Source: Melastoma dodecandrum | Taxonomy: Eukaryota > Streptophyta > Magnoliopsida > Myrtales > Melastomataceae | Length of the DNA stretch: 64,000 nucleotides | NCBI GenBank assembly: GCA_029817715.1 | Contig: JARUPY010000164.1 | Location: 2,050,001-2,114,000 of the forward strand | Direction: 5' to 3' | Shown here: positions 1 to 11,727 of the stretch, piece by piece | Numbering within the stretch: the stretch's first letter is position 1 | Layout: each line of letters opens with the position of its first letter | The notes under the pieces: generated by a model | The model's input: the letters and a program-made list of their open reading frames with translations, nothing else | Databases searched by the model: none | Told to the model about the DNA's origin: nothing | Program-made: the position numbers and the translations under genes

Positions 1-763
1 CTCCCTTTCTGAGGGTCTGAGCACATCGAGCCACCGTCGAAGCAAATCCGTAGATGGAATCCCCTTGCGTAGCGCTATTGACTCCATGAGATGAACCTAC
101 AAGCTTGGACGTCATTCAATTGTAACAACAATCCAATCCAAATCCTAATATGAGGTGAATTTGCATGCGAATTATTTACGTTTGAAGAGTATTGAACAAA
201 TATAAATGTGTTGATGCGAACTTTTGCATAGCAAGCACTCATGCAGAATGAATGTTAATGGATGCAGTAATGTAAATAGGGGAGATAGGGAAGGGAGAAA
301 GAGAGTTGAGGAAACCCCCGCAACCAACCCAAACCGCTGCAAAAATGAACAAAATTAGTTATTACGATTTATCACAAACAAAACATACCTGAGACCTGTC
401 CCTGCACAGGTAGCAGTCACTTAGTAACAAACAAATGCATATGCAGTGTCTGGTACCTGTAGTGAGCAAACAATGCTAGACTCTCAGATGAAGGCTTCTA
501 AACCTCCCTCGGACTGAGGGAAGCGGGGCCCCGGCCAAAAACCATACCGCAAATAGCAGCAGGCTGAGCCTTTCGGTGACCCCCCTAAAAATCATAGCCC
601 CGGGTTCGGGCACACCTAGATATGCCTAGGAAAGCAGTAAACAAACACAACCATGAGAGCAAACAAAGGGCACCGAGCCAAGCAAGTACATGCGCAAACA
701 AAAACTCCTCTCCGCATGTGGATTAAAAATGTAAGAGCGTTCGAAAGGAATCCACATGCAGAG
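1..763 (-). other. Leader/internal region of Ogre-like element B (runs off left edge)
   Basis: No coding sequence is recognised here. Bases from about 580 to 763 closely match 37905-38096, the leader of the related element D, including a shared stretch with GCACACCTAGATATGCCTAG. By analogy this is the start of the internal region of a minus-strand Ogre/Tat-like element whose coding part lies left of the window. Bases 1-480 are not assignable from sequence alone. Confidence 0.6.
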
Positions 764-781
764 TCCCCAGCGGAGTCGCCA
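764..781 (-). other. Primer binding site of element B
   Basis: The minus strand reads TGGCGACTCCGCTGGGGA seven bases from the LTR end at 789. It begins with TGG, as expected for pairing with a tRNA 3' CCA end, and the same 18-mer occurs at the same place in element D. PBS sites of this form (tRNA-Arg type) are recalled from Tat/Ogre elements. It fixes the element's orientation as minus. Confidence 0.75.
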
Positions 782-788
782 TCCGGGA

Positions 789-3496
789 TGTACGCGCGCC
801 TTCCGACCTAGCACGCGCGCAGCGGTTCGGACGACCCGACGATCCGGGCCCGCTCCCCCAGAGTCTTCCAGTCGGCGTCGCGACTCGAGCGTCGAACGCT
901 GCGGAAGAGACCAGGGTGGTCCCTCCTTGGATTCCTGACCGAGTCTGCCCAGACTTTTCACCGATCGTCTCCATGCTCCTTAAGAGGCGACAGGCGAAAA
1001 GAAGCGCATGGCCCGAGGAGGAAGCTTCAGGAGGTTCCAGGAGCGGCTCGTGTCGCCGTCACCCATCCAAAATGACTTCGTAAAAGGATGGTTGTTTAAC
1101 TTAGGTTAAACTATTACGGAGTCGCCACCGACTTATTTAAAAGCTTGGTTTAAGTCGGAAAACCAGAGTAGATTCGGGGATTCCTAATTACTAACTCTTA
1201 CATTTAAACATGCGAAAAGGTGGCGTTTGCTCCAAAAGGTTTGCTTTTGGTTAACGGGCGTTGGACCCGATTCAAGCGTTGGACCCGAACTCATGTGTAT
1301 TTGTTTAACAATCACATGCAACGATAAATCTATGGGCCTAAGGCATGCGGACAAGCACAAACAATTATTGAGATCAAAGGGAGCGGGGAAGGGTGGTGAT
1401 TGCGGGCCTATGCACTTGGGCTCGCAATCCGTTACATGTGGAAGTAAAATAAAAATTCGGGGAGGCCCGCACCTCCCCTTTGTACCTTTGATTGAAGGTT
1501 GGGGCCGCTTTAACCTTCGAGCCCACAGGCTGGGGTAAATCCGCGCGGTTCGATACACGCGCCTTCGAGTCGATCTTCGAAAGTTAGAAGTTGATCCTTC
1601 CGAAGTTGCATGCTCAGTGTACATGCAAAGAAAAATGTAAGTGTGATTAGTATTGTTAAATTCAGTTGAAGTTTGATTAAATTGGAAACGGTAAGGCTTG
1701 TCTTACCGTTTTGATTGGAGGTGTACGCTTGGTGTAAATTGTCGATGATATCCGAGAAATTTCCGCCATATTTTACATGCAAAAACAAAGGATAATGGAA
1801 GTTAGTAATGAACATCAAAATTAAATATTAATTCATACTAACAAACAAAACTACCACCTAAGTCATGTGAAATAAAGTAATGCAGCTTTCGTAAAATTCT
1901 AAGATGGTAACAGTGATGATATAAAAGATAAACACATTCATATTAATCCTAAATAGATTACTTTAACAATTGTTATAACTTAAAATTCGAACGTGAATGG
2001 TTAATAATAGTAATAAAAGAAAACTCATGTGAGGGACTACAAATTAGACAATCTGAACATTTAAATTAATATTGTTGAAAGGGTAAAGCAAACTAAAAAA
2101 AAAAATTGTGAATTAAACGTGTGGTTATTTAAACTGAATAAGATAATTAGAAATAATAATTAATTAATTAAAAAAAAAAAAAAGAGAAGAGATTTTACCT
2201 TTCTGAAGATGTGTGACTCGATTGAAAACCCATTTGGCTTGGGGGTTCCCGAATTTGGGGATGAGCCGCAATGGAGTCTGCAGCCATGTATTCGGAAGAA
2301 GCATTGCTGGAGAAGACGTCGCTGCCAGAGGGTCGGGCTGCTGTTCGCGAGACTTGGGGCACCCGACAGTCGGTTAGCCGCTATCGATTTTGGATGGGTT
2401 GCCATCTTTGAGAAGAGTCGACTCTGGGCAGGGCTTCAGCCGAAGAAAAGGAATGACGATCCTCAGAAGCTCCAACCCGTGGAAACGCCGTCGTGGTAGG
2501 AGCTCGGTAAGTGGCCGCCGATTGTTTTTTTAGGGAGGTGGGTATCGGTAAGGCTTTGACTCTTTGGCGTCCGAAAAGGGGATGACCGGAGTCGGCGGCT
2601 GAAGACATCATATCAACAGGATTAGGCGCTTAGGAAGTCAGGATTTCAAGGAAAATCCGGTGGTTGGGCGTGTTGGGGCTGTCCACCGAAACCGATCTCG
2701 CTGGATAAGTTAAAGCACCGAGCAACTGTGGGCGAGGGGAACGGTGGCTGCAACGCTCGATGATGACGGCTTGCCTAAAACGTCTGGAAGCCGGTGGAGG
2801 AAAGGACGGCCTTGGCGCCGGTCACCGCTTTGGAGTATTGGTATGATTTTTCTGTATAGACAAGTAAATATGTTAGAAGACAAAATGACTTCCCGCGGTG
2901 CCGATGTACACCCACGAGAAGCAGAATCGAGGTTTTGGAGGAATTCGTTGCTTCGGTTGAGAAGACGGTTGTCAAAGCAGCAAGAGGCGGGAGCATCAGG
3001 TTTGGCTTCGTTTCTCATAGCTCCTTGGATCGAATTGGTGATGTTGTCTTTTTTTTTTTTGTCGGTGGGCTGGTTCTACAGGGAGGATCACTCCATTGTT
3101 GATATTGGGATGTGCCAGGGGACTGGGTTTGAGTTGGTCACGCCGAGATTTCCTCGTTGATGTTGCTGGACCTACCTTGGGAGGAGCTGGATGCAGGGGA
3201 GGAATGATCTTCCGAATGTCAAGGCTGTGAGGATCCAGTGCCAGTGTGTATTCTGTCCAGGGGTATAAGAGAGTCTCAGAAAGGGCAGTGGATTAAATGT
3301 CGTGGATTAATTGCCGAATTTTTTGGAGCTCTAGAGGCTGCTCAGATTAGTAACCGATGTTTATAGGATTAATGTGGGTTTCCAAAAGCCTGTTTTCTCT
3401 GTATAAGGAAAACGCATCATTAATGTTTGTCATCAAGTTGGGAGTTTTAGAATTGGAAACGACAATGTGAGAAATTACAAATTTGGGGTATTTACA
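789..3496 (-). repeat. 5' LTR of Ogre/Tat-like element B
   Basis: This is a 2.7 kb LTR with TG...CA ends (plus strand TGTACGCG to GTATTTACA). It is colinear with the LTRs of element D (26086-28377 and 38122-40492), sharing the GC-rich TGTACGCGCGCC start, the TTACGGAGTCGCCACCGACT block and the GGGGTATTTACA end, but clearly diverged. The PBS lies immediately left, so this is the 5' LTR of a minus-strand element. The right end abuts integrase sequence of element A, implying insertion into A. The other LTR and the TSD lie outside the window. Short ORFs inside it are LTR sequence, not genes. Confidence 0.8.
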
Positions 3497-3516
3497 CCAG
3501 GAAAACTTAAATCCCG

Positions 3517-3682
3517 TTAGTTCGGACCGTTAAAGATCACCTAGGTATTACCTTACGGAGTTCTCGAGTTGTTGGGAAATGATGATTCAAACAAGTTTAA
3601 GGTAAATGCTAGCCGAGTAAAGCCCTACATAGGTGGTATTGTTAATCGGGACCCGATGACACTAATGATGGAAGACGCATAA
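3517..3682 (+). pseudogene. Integrase C-terminal fragment of element A
   Basis: An open frame ends at TAA 3680-3682 and encodes KFKVNASRVKPYIGG near its end. That matches the closing motif of Athila/Tat gypsy integrases (compare [15 protein letters not shown] in element C). The rest of pol is missing because element B interrupts it at 3497. The tail after the motif is about 16 residues and ends normally. The polyprotein cannot function in this state. Confidence 0.65.
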
Positions 3683-3817
3683 CAGAAGTCAAGCGTTAAA
3701 CGTAAGAATATTAACATAGGAGCGCTGATTTATCGCGTGCTAATAAAACCCTTGCAGGATCCAAAGCTCGGAATGTGGTTTCCCGCTACAATTTTTTAAT
3801 TATGCATATGAGCGGGT

Positions 3818-4243
3818 GTGATTTGGGATGTTAATGAAGAGTTGGGCCATCCTCCAAAGCCGCTTAGTGGTGCCACCTTGAACAAGATGTGGCAAGATTT
3901 TGATCACAAACATGATGACGATGAAGGTTATATGTCTCAACCTGCACAACAACATATCTCTAATCCTTCTAGTTTTGCAGCATCTTCGTCTACAAGAAGC
4001 ACCAAATTCGCCAACCAATGGCATCAAATGGACAAATTCATGCATTATCAAGTGGAGTGCAATCGAAGGTTTGCTGTAGCTTTACAAGTGGACATCACCA
4101 ATCTTGAAGATCCTTTTGCACACACAATGAGGACGACATGGATAAGAAATCAGAAGATGAATAAGGCGCGTAATGTTTCCCTTTTCACTTTGTTTCTTTT
4201 ATTTTTCTTATTTCTTTTATCATCGGGACGATTCTTCATCTAG
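3818..4243 (+). CDS. Unrecognised ORF downstream of element A integrase
   Basis: This 141-residue open frame lies between the integrase stop and the 3' LTR of element A, the position where Athila-type elements may carry an extra ORF. The N-terminal 110 residues are hydrophilic and rich in Gln, Ser, His and Asp (for example DHKHDDDEGYMSQPAQQH). The last 25 residues are a hydrophobic Phe/Leu run encoded by a T-rich tract. I recognise no domain. It may be part of a decayed element-encoded protein or a chance frame, and I would not call it a host gene. Confidence 0.3.
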   Translation: MIWDVNEELGHPPKPLSGATLNKMWQDFDHKHDDDEGYMSQPAQQHISNPSSFAASSSTRSTKFANQWHQMDKFMHYQVECNRRFAVALQVDITNLEDPFAHTMRTTWIRNQKMNKARNVSLFTLFLLFFLFLLSSGRFFI

Positions 4244-5149
4244 GTTTGGGGGGATTTGCATTTGAATTGTTTTTAGGTTAGATTAGTTGAATGCATGAGA
4301 TTAGATTTGCATTCTCAATCTAGGGAGTCGGAGTTGGTATAATTGTGTCCAATGATGTGATTAATTGATTACGCTTCTAGTTGTGGGAGGGTGAGAGTCT
4401 GAACTCTGACTTGTGTGAGGTGATATTGTGTTCCTATCCAAAGCTAGGGTAGAAATTGTATTTATGACTGAAACGAGTCCAAGTCTCTTAGAGGACATGG
4501 AAGTTAGGGAGGAGTATAGCCACCTAGATAACCTTGTGAAGCGAACCTTTAGGTTGAATGAAAAAAAAACAACAAAAACAAAAACAAAAAAAAATCTTGC
4601 CAAGGCTCTGTGTACCAATGTTCAGGCGGAAAAAGAAGAAAAGAAGAAAGAAAGTATGAAAAATAAATAAAATGCCTGAATAAGTACTTGTGGTGTGAGT
4701 CGTGATAGTGGTGGCTTGAGTTATTAGATCAGAGGGGTGCTTTATCACCTAATACCTTGGACCGACTGGTTCGGGAGTAATTGGTTAAAAGCTCGTTACA
4801 TGGGTCTCCATTATCACCGATAAGACATTTAGATTCGAGCAAGAGAAAAAAATTGAGAAATTTGTAGTATGTTGTGATACCTGGAGTGAGCAGATCGAGG
4901 TGTTGGGGTGGTTTTGCAAATCATCTTTCTGAAATGTGTTACTTGAGTGATGGACTTGGTGGAGGATAGAAACATGAGGTTGTTGAAACACTAGTTGGCT
5001 AAGGGCATGAATCTTACTACGCTGGTTGAGTAGCTGGAATCCAAGAACAAAGAGCTTGGTTGATGACTCCGACGACTATGATTAAGTTTTCATCAGAGTG
5101 TTATAGGTTCATTGTTTTCTTTCTATTTTGCTCGGGACTAGCAAAAATT
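4244..5149 (+). other. Non-coding 3' region of element A
   Basis: No gene is supported here. Blocks match the region downstream of integrase in element C, in inverted orientation because C lies on the minus strand. Examples are the CCAAGGCTCTG...CCAATGTTCAG block near 4600 and the GGTGCTTTATCACCTAATACC block near 4735. Purine-rich tracts around 4560-4670 give low-complexity ORFs that are not credible genes. Confidence 0.6.
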
Positions 5150-5162
5150 AGGTTTGGGGGTG
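5150..5162 (+). other. Polypurine tract of element A
   Basis: AGGTTTGGGGGTG sits directly before the LTR start TGTTAAC. Element C has the same tract (CAGGTTTGGGGGTG, minus strand, 12890-12903) in the same place. It primes plus-strand DNA synthesis in LTR elements. Confidence 0.75.
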
Positions 5163-6369
5163 TGTTAACTCTATGATATTAGTGTTATATGTCTCATTTA
5201 GGAGCCTAATGAGTGTTAGATATCCGACATTTATTTGCATATATGGTTAATTGCATGATATTTTCGAGTTAGTTGTTTTGTTTGGGTATTTTTGCACTTG
5301 TGAGGTTCTTTGAAGGAAAAGGGGTCGATTCGACGCGAAATCCACATCGAGGAAGACATCTTGAAGGAGGAGCAACAGAAGATAGATGGTAGAGTTGTCG
5401 AGAGGGAAGCTGGTGGACAGGAAGGTTCGTGCAGCCACACGAGGATCTGGTGTGGCCACATGAGGCGAGATATCATTTTATTTTATTTCCACAAATCTTG
5501 GGTACTTTGGGAAGATTTACCCTAGCAATAAAAGGGTTTAAATAATGAGTGTTCGGGGGACAGGAAGACTAGGAGGTGACGGCTAAAGGAGGGAGATCGG
5601 AGAAGACGATGAAGATTTTCTTTTTTTTTTTCTTTTCTTATTTTACTTGTCACTAGTATGTGGAAATAAATCTTTTATCTATGACGGTGATGAACCGACT
5701 CGTATAGTTGATTGTCTAAATTCTTTTCGGAATCAATTCGTGAAGTTTTTCACGTTTGCTTATGTTCTCTTGTGCTTAATGCTTGCATATTGGGTTGATC
5801 GCCGGTTTGTTTGATTTCATATCCTGTGGTGGACTCGAGAGAGGGACTTAGGATTAGAAGAGGGAGAATATAACCTAAGTTATAAGCTTGAGAGATTAGG
5901 TTAACTCAGAGGAGTATAGAGATATACTTTCGTAAGTAACTAAGATAACAATTGACACTTAAAGGGTTATAGTTTTTCATACATCACTATAAAGATATAG
6001 GTTTACGGATAATTTATAATTCACCGTTACAACCTCGAGAGAGGTCTAACGAACTATAAGAATTGTGGTTAGTAAACATGAAATCGAGGGAATTGAGGTA
6101 GAGATAGTGCAGATAGTTAACGAACGATAGGGGATTCATAGTCATGGGTTCTTCATCCATCGATTTATTCTATATTTGCTTTTGTTTAGTTGTTATTTTC
6201 ATTTTTACATTAAACCTTTTAACCAACTAAAACTCTACTGGCTAGATTGAGACTTGTTAAGTTGATAATCGACAAAATATTCTGAATAATCTCCGTGGGA
6301 ACGACTTTTACTCATTGCTTTATTACTTATGCGAACCGTATACTTGTGTGTGCGTTTTAGCGTACAACA
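5163..6369 (+). repeat. 3' LTR of Athila-like element A
   Basis: The 1207 bp LTR starts TGTTAACTCTATGA and ends GCGTACAACA. The 3' part carries the GTGGGAACGA...TTTATTACTT...GTATACTTG signature also present near the 3' ends of the LTRs of element C and of the solo LTRs at 48722 and 60903. The start resembles TGATAACTCTATGA of those copies. It is diverged, so it is a different subfamily. Confidence 0.8.
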
Positions 6370-7437
6370 CGACCTGAGCATATCTTCTAACGTCTAAATG
6401 GTTCTTTCGGTCAATCCGTCTATCTGTGAATGGAAGGCTGTACTCATTTGCAACTTTGTTTCCAAAGCCTCTTATCAGTTCCTCCACAATTTAGACGTGA
6501 ATCTTGGATCCCGATCAGATGTAATAGTATGGGGTACGCCGTGGTATCTCACTATTTCCTTGAATACAGCTTAGCCAAGGATTCCAATGACCAGTTGATC
6601 CAAATAGGGATGAAATGTGCTGACTTCATGAGTCTATCAACCATTACCCATACAGAATCCATGTTTTGGCCTCGTCTGGGTAGGTTTGTTACGAAGTCCA
6701 TTGCTATGTTTTCCCACTTCCATTCTGGCACCGGGAGTGGCACTAATAATCCTCCTGGTCGTTGGTGTTCAATTTTCACCTGCTGACATGTCTTGCAATG
6801 ATTTACGTACTTGGCCACGTCTTTCTTCATCTTAGGCCACCAGAAATCCTTTCGAAGGTTTCTATACATCTTTGTAATTCCTGGATGTACGCTATATTTA
6901 CTCTTACGTGCCCCATTCATCAATCTACGTTTCACTTCCATCACGTCAGGTACGCATACACGGCCCTGGAATCTCAGCATCCCATCCGGTGCTAGTTCAA
7001 ACAGGGCATATCTCTCTGTTCCGATCTCTTCTTTCACTATTCTCAAGTACTCATCCTGGGATTGTGCTTCTCAGATCATCATTAACATTTCTGGTTCTAC
7101 TTGCCCTCTAGCCATACATAATCGTCATCTAGCTCTTCGAGGCGCAAGTCTAAATTACTTAATTATTCTATCATTCGTGACTCTTCTACCAGGAGGCACA
7201 TGACCGAACAATGTTTCCTGCTCATGGCATCTGCCACCACATTCGCTTTGCCTTGGTGATATTGAATTGTACAATCATAATCTTTTAATAGTTCCATCCA
7301 CCTTCGTTGTCGCATATTTCCTGTTGTGTGAATAGATACTTCAGACTCTTATGGTCTGTGTATACTTCAAAATTTTCTCCATACATATAATTCTCCATAA
7401 TTTTAGTGCAATGAGATCTTGTAGCACTTACCAATGA
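6370..7437 (-). pseudogene. RNase H and integrase remnant of element E
   Basis: Read on the minus strand from 7437, an RNase H part shows [20 protein letters not shown] connecting region near 7280-7150 reads [20 protein letters not shown]. An integrase HHCC finger follows (H...H then CKTCQQVK) and the start of the catalytic core (AMDFVTNLPR). The 6370-6450 stretch still encodes TLEDMLRS, then the sequence stops where element A inserted. There are frameshifts at about 7280 and 7050 and an internal stop near 6400. The RNase H N-terminal part is lost at the plastid junction near 7437. Confidence 0.8.
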
Positions 7438-7683
7438 GGCCCTATCGATTAGTATTACACAGAAGAAATCAATTCTAGACACTAATACAATCAGCTCTGC
7501 TCTTCATAGACAAACTTGGGATTTGCGCTCCCAGGTAAGATCGGTTCAGGATCATGGGATCCTTTTCTATCAGATAGGAAGGGCTGTTGCACAAAATGTA
7601 CTTCTAAGTAATTGCCCCATAGATCCTATATCTATCTATATGAAGAAGAAATCATGTAACGAAGGGGATTCTTATTTGTACAA
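7437..7683 (+). pseudogene. ycf2: ycf2 fragment (plastid-derived)
   Basis: The translation contains [36 protein letters not shown] and [15 protein letters not shown], which I recognise as the C-terminal third of plastid Ycf2. The match begins a few bases after the RNase H remnant of element E and ends at about 7683, where the following residues no longer fit Ycf2. About 80 residues of a protein of some 2000 are present, so this is a fragment only. Confidence 0.85.
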
Positions 7684-8017
7684 ATGTTACTTCGTTCCGG
7701 TCATGGAACAGATGAAATAAATCAAAAAATGGATTTTTGTACAAGAATGAAATCTTATTGGAACTGTCCATATCCAGTTTATCCTTCGAAACCATATCAC
7801 ACCCCGGATTTGATGAAATAGGATGAATTGAGACGATATTTTGTACTTCATTTGGATTTAGGACAGAAAAATCTTTTTAATTCCACAATTGTTAAACAGA
7901 AAAATTCTTTAAGTAAGTATTATCAATATGAATTATCAACGATTCAATGGTATCAATTAGTACCACACAAATGGCGGAATAGAGTGAATCAAAGATCTAT
8001 TATCGCCGAAAAGAACG
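7684..8017 (+). pseudogene. Unassigned plastid-like segment, part possibly ycf1
   Basis: AT-rich sequence with short open frames. The 7828-8010 frame reads STIVKQKNSLSKYYQYEL and LVPHKWRNRVNQ, which resembles the middle or end of Ycf1 as I remember it. The 7700-7820 part ([18 protein letters not shown]) I cannot place. A comparison with any complete plastid genome would settle both. Confidence 0.4.
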
Positions 8018-8103
8018 ATTTTCATCCGAAGGAAATTATGCAGAAGCTTTATAGAATTATTATGAAGCTATGCAACTAGAAATTGATCCTTATGATCGAA
8101 GTC
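8018..8103 (+). pseudogene. ycf3: ycf3 fragment (plastid-derived)
   Basis: In one frame the segment reads SEGNYAEAL, a stop, then NYYEAMQLEIDPYDRS. This is the first TPR of Ycf3, the photosystem I assembly factor, with a single CAG-to-TAG type stop. Only about 27 residues are present and both neighbours are other plastid genes. Confidence 0.75.
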
Positions 8104-8268
8104 TATTGATTCTAATGGATGAGGGTTGACTCGCACCGCAATACAGATTCATAAGTTTAACCTCTGGCTCACTACTAGAATCGGTAATTCAAGCATCTGA
8201 GGCTGCATTAATCGGGGATACACGACAGAAGGAATTGTTTTTTTTTTACAAACCTCACCTTCAAAAAG
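8104..8268 (+). other. Unassigned part of the plastid mosaic
   Basis: No gene is recognised with confidence. The sequence includes a T10 run at about 8236. It joins directly to the ycf1 segment at about 8269 and probably also derives from plastid DNA, but I cannot name the source. Confidence 0.35.
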
Positions 8269-9230
<962 letters not shown>

Positions 9231-9317
9231 ATGGAGATAGACGATTTAAATAATGGAAGATCCAATATTTGAAAATTGTGTCTATAATGACGGGAAAAGT
9301 AGAAACAAGGCCAGATA

Positions 9318-9552
9318 TAATTTTCTCATTATGAACAAATCCATTTCTATTTTTGAACTCCTTTTAACGACCTATACATTATGTTATCATTTCCAATTGA
9401 CGGATCCATTAAATCAACTAGCAGAGGATTATCAATGGATTAATTTTTTTGATTTTGACTGAAGATTGGGAATATATGGGCTTTCTATAGGAATGATTTT
9501 ACTGACGGGATTTATAACCACTTTAGCTACTTTAGCAGCTTGGCTGGTAACT
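9318..9552 (+). pseudogene. ndhD: ndhD fragment (plastid-derived)
   Basis: The frame encodes [30 protein letters not shown], a stop replacing Trp, then [10 protein letters not shown] and [16 protein letters not shown]. This is the N-terminal part of NdhD, a membrane subunit of plastid NDH. It runs without a gap into cemA at about 9549-9555, where both genes share a GTxACTGA-like stretch. Confidence 0.85.
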
Positions 9553-9652
9553 GATTTATGTATTGGATTCCATTCGCCCTATGGTTGGGAACTAATGATT
9601 GGCTATGTCTACAAAGATTTTGGATTTGTTTATAATGAAAAAATTATATCTG
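9550..9652 (+). pseudogene. cemA: cemA internal fragment (plastid-derived)
   Basis: The frame continues from ndhD as [18 protein letters not shown] and [16 protein letters not shown], a conserved C-terminal part of CemA. It ends at about 9652 where GGGCCCGAGCAGG of the Ogre-type LTR begins. It is a second, separate cemA piece, on the opposite strand to the one at 9200-9230. Confidence 0.9.
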
Positions 9653-9822
9653 GGCCCGAGCAGGCCCAGTTAGAAACCCAGGGAGGGATCATCCAATTCC
9701 TTTCTGCAGCGTCCGACGCTCGAGTCGTGATGTCGAACGGTTGGGCCTTGGGGAGCGGGCCCGGATCCTCAGGTTGTTCGAACCGCCACGCGCGTGCTAG
9801 GCCGGAAGGCACGCGTACACCC
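9653..9822 (+). repeat. Terminal fragment of an Ogre-type LTR
   Basis: The sequence is the reverse complement of the first 170 bases of the LTRs at 789, 26086 and 38122. The GCACGCGTACA end falls exactly at 9822, next to RT sequence of element E. It is therefore the 3' end of a plus-strand Ogre-type LTR whose remainder is absent. The left side joins plastid DNA directly. Confidence 0.75.
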
Positions 9823-10435
9823 ATGAATACTGCTAGTGCATTGGTTACTCCAAACGGCATTACTTTGAACTCGTAATGACCGTATCTCGTTCTGAATGCA
9901 TTCTTAGGGATATCTTCTTTTTGCACTCCAATCTGGTAATAACTTGATCTCAAATCGATCTTGGAGTACACCACTAAACCCAGTAACTGATCGAATAAAT
10001 CATCTATACGTGGAAGGGGATATCGATTCTTGATTGTATTTTGGTTAAGCAACCTGTAATCAATACACAATCGCATCGATCCATTCTTCCTTTTACAAAT
10101 AAAACAGGGGCGCCCCACGGGCTTACACTAGCACGAATAAAGTTCTTATTTACAAGTTCCTGCAACTGTGCTTTCAATTCTTTCAACTCAGCTAAACTCA
10201 TGCGATACGCAGTCTGAGAAATGGGAGCTGTCCCCGAAATCAAATCTATCACAAACTCTACATCCCTACAAGGTGGTAGTCCCAACAATTCCTCGGGAAA
10301 GACATCAGGAAAATCCTTTACCACTTCAATCCGCTCCAGCATCGGTAGCTCAGCTTCCTTGTTCAGTACATTTGCTAGAAACGCTTCGTGCCCCGTCTGT
10401 ACAAGGCGAAATGCCTGTGTCGCCGATATCATCAA
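9823..10435 (-). pseudogene. Reverse transcriptase remnant of element E
   Basis: On the minus strand the frames read KDFPDVFPEELLGLPP, then, after a frameshift near 10080, [43 protein letters not shown] and [18 protein letters not shown]. This is the fingers/palm region of gypsy RT. It stops at the insertion at 9822, before the catalytic YxDD motif. The 250 or so residues between this point and the RNase H remnant at 7437 are missing, so the composite insertion came with a deletion. Confidence 0.8.
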
Positions 10436-10760
10436 AATGTGGCCGCATCCCCAGGGATATGTAACACCAATAGATTAATAGTAAACTTCAATCTGGCTAC
10501 AATCAATTCATAAACTAGACGCATCATCAACACAATATTCTATTCTAGTAGAGAACATAACACGCCACTGTTTCATTGCCTTTCCTACCGTCCAACCTTA
10601 CTTCTCTACACAGTTATATGATACAAAAGAATGTGTACCGCCGGTATCAAACAAGGCATAAACTAAATCGCGTTGGAGCGGAACCGTACCTGAGATTACG
10701 CCGCGAGATGAAACAGCATCCGCTTCCGTGGTCGCATTCAGCCTCACTGTCTTTACAGGC
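10436..10760 (-). pseudogene. Protease region remnant of element E
   Basis: At about 10605-10675 the minus strand encodes RDLVYALFDTGGTHSFVS, the aspartic-protease active site of Del-type elements (usually D-S/T-G-A). The surrounding sequence has frameshifts and stops. It lies between the gag knuckle and RT as expected. Confidence 0.65.
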
Positions 10761-11727
10761 CCGCTGACTGATCCCTAGAAGTAGACGCAGTCGGTTCCGG
10801 TTTGTTTCCATTTCTTGGGCGTGGGGCATTTGATCCAGTTAACCCGCTACCGGAGCCTGCTCCCGGTCCTTGAGAACACTCCTTACGAATATGTCCTGGC
10901 TGTCCACACCGATAACAAGTGAATTCCCGGGAATGACGCCTCCTGCATCTCTGGTAGAGTGGCGGACCTCCAGTCCTCGCTCCCTGACCTCGTCCCTGAG
11001 AGAATGATCGTGTCGGCATAGGAGTTCTCGGGGGTCGATTCACCTAAAACCGTGGAGCAGAGGAGGATGACTCTCCTAACCGGAATTTCTTCCTCGGAGG
11101 TGGTCGTACTCCTAGCATTCTTCTCATGTTCTCCTCCTCCCCCGCAGCCCTCATGTCTGCCCACCCTTCTTCGGCACTCTGCCTCTCATATATATTTCCT
11201 CGTAAGTCGTGAGCATTAGAGTTCTTAGTTGAAATCTAATTTCCAGTCTCAGTCCCTCCTCGAATTCTTTGGCCTTCGCCTCAGCACTCATTGATGGTCC
11301 ATACCTCGATAGAGCGGAAAACCATGCCTCATATTCATCCACTGACATTCCTTCCTGTGCCTCAGATATAAGAACTCCCTAGCTTTCTTCTCCCTGAACA
11401 CATGAGGATAGAATTTCCCAAGAAACACATTCCGAACACTAGTCATTCATCCCCAGAATGAAGAATCCATGCTCCATCCTTGTTGGCCTTCCCCCAGTCA
11501 TTTGCTTCTCGCTTAATCAACTGTTGTACTAACATCATCTTCTCTTCTGTTGAACATCCCAACACGTTGAAACCATTCTCCAATGCGACAATAAATTCTT
11601 CCGCCATCTCAGGCCCTTCTTCACTAGAATAGATGGGAACTTCGAGTTTTCGAAATTGCCCGATAAGCGCAACCTTTCTCTTGCGCTGTAGTTCCTCATC
11701 CCTAGGGGGAGAATTCCGCACAGCGTT
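10761..11727 (-). pseudogene. gag remnant of element E (main part)
   Basis: On the minus strand from 11727 the frame reads RNSPPRDEELQRK, then ANDWGKANKDG, a capsid-like region. After frameshifts near 11440, MSVDEYEAWFSALSRYG and EFEEGLRLEIRFQL follow at 11348-11151. The CCHC knuckle CYRCGQPGHIRKEC lies at about 10880-10925. The first nine codons of this gag lie on the far side of element C, at 21041-21066. Confidence 0.75.

Larger units (their letters stand above)
3497..6369 (+). mobile_element. 3' part of Athila-like gypsy element A
   Basis: From left to right this holds the end of an integrase frame (to 3682), a 3' non-coding stretch, a polypurine tract and a 1207 bp LTR. The 3' stretch shares blocks with the matching region of element C; for example 4600-4760 matches the reverse complement of about 13325-13490. 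The left end is cut by element B at 3497. The right end abuts the integrase of element E at 6370, so A inserted into E. The expected TSD on the right would be CGACC; its partner lies beyond the left edge. Confidence 0.75.

Noticed and set aside
756..938. A conserved Arg/Ser-rich ORF (RSRHPGCTR...SSVERCG) that recurs at 26000-26235 and 38089-38295
   Set aside because: It spans the PBS and LTR edge of Ogre-type elements in each case. Conservation comes from the LTR homology, and one copy has a 20 base deletion. It is not a gene.
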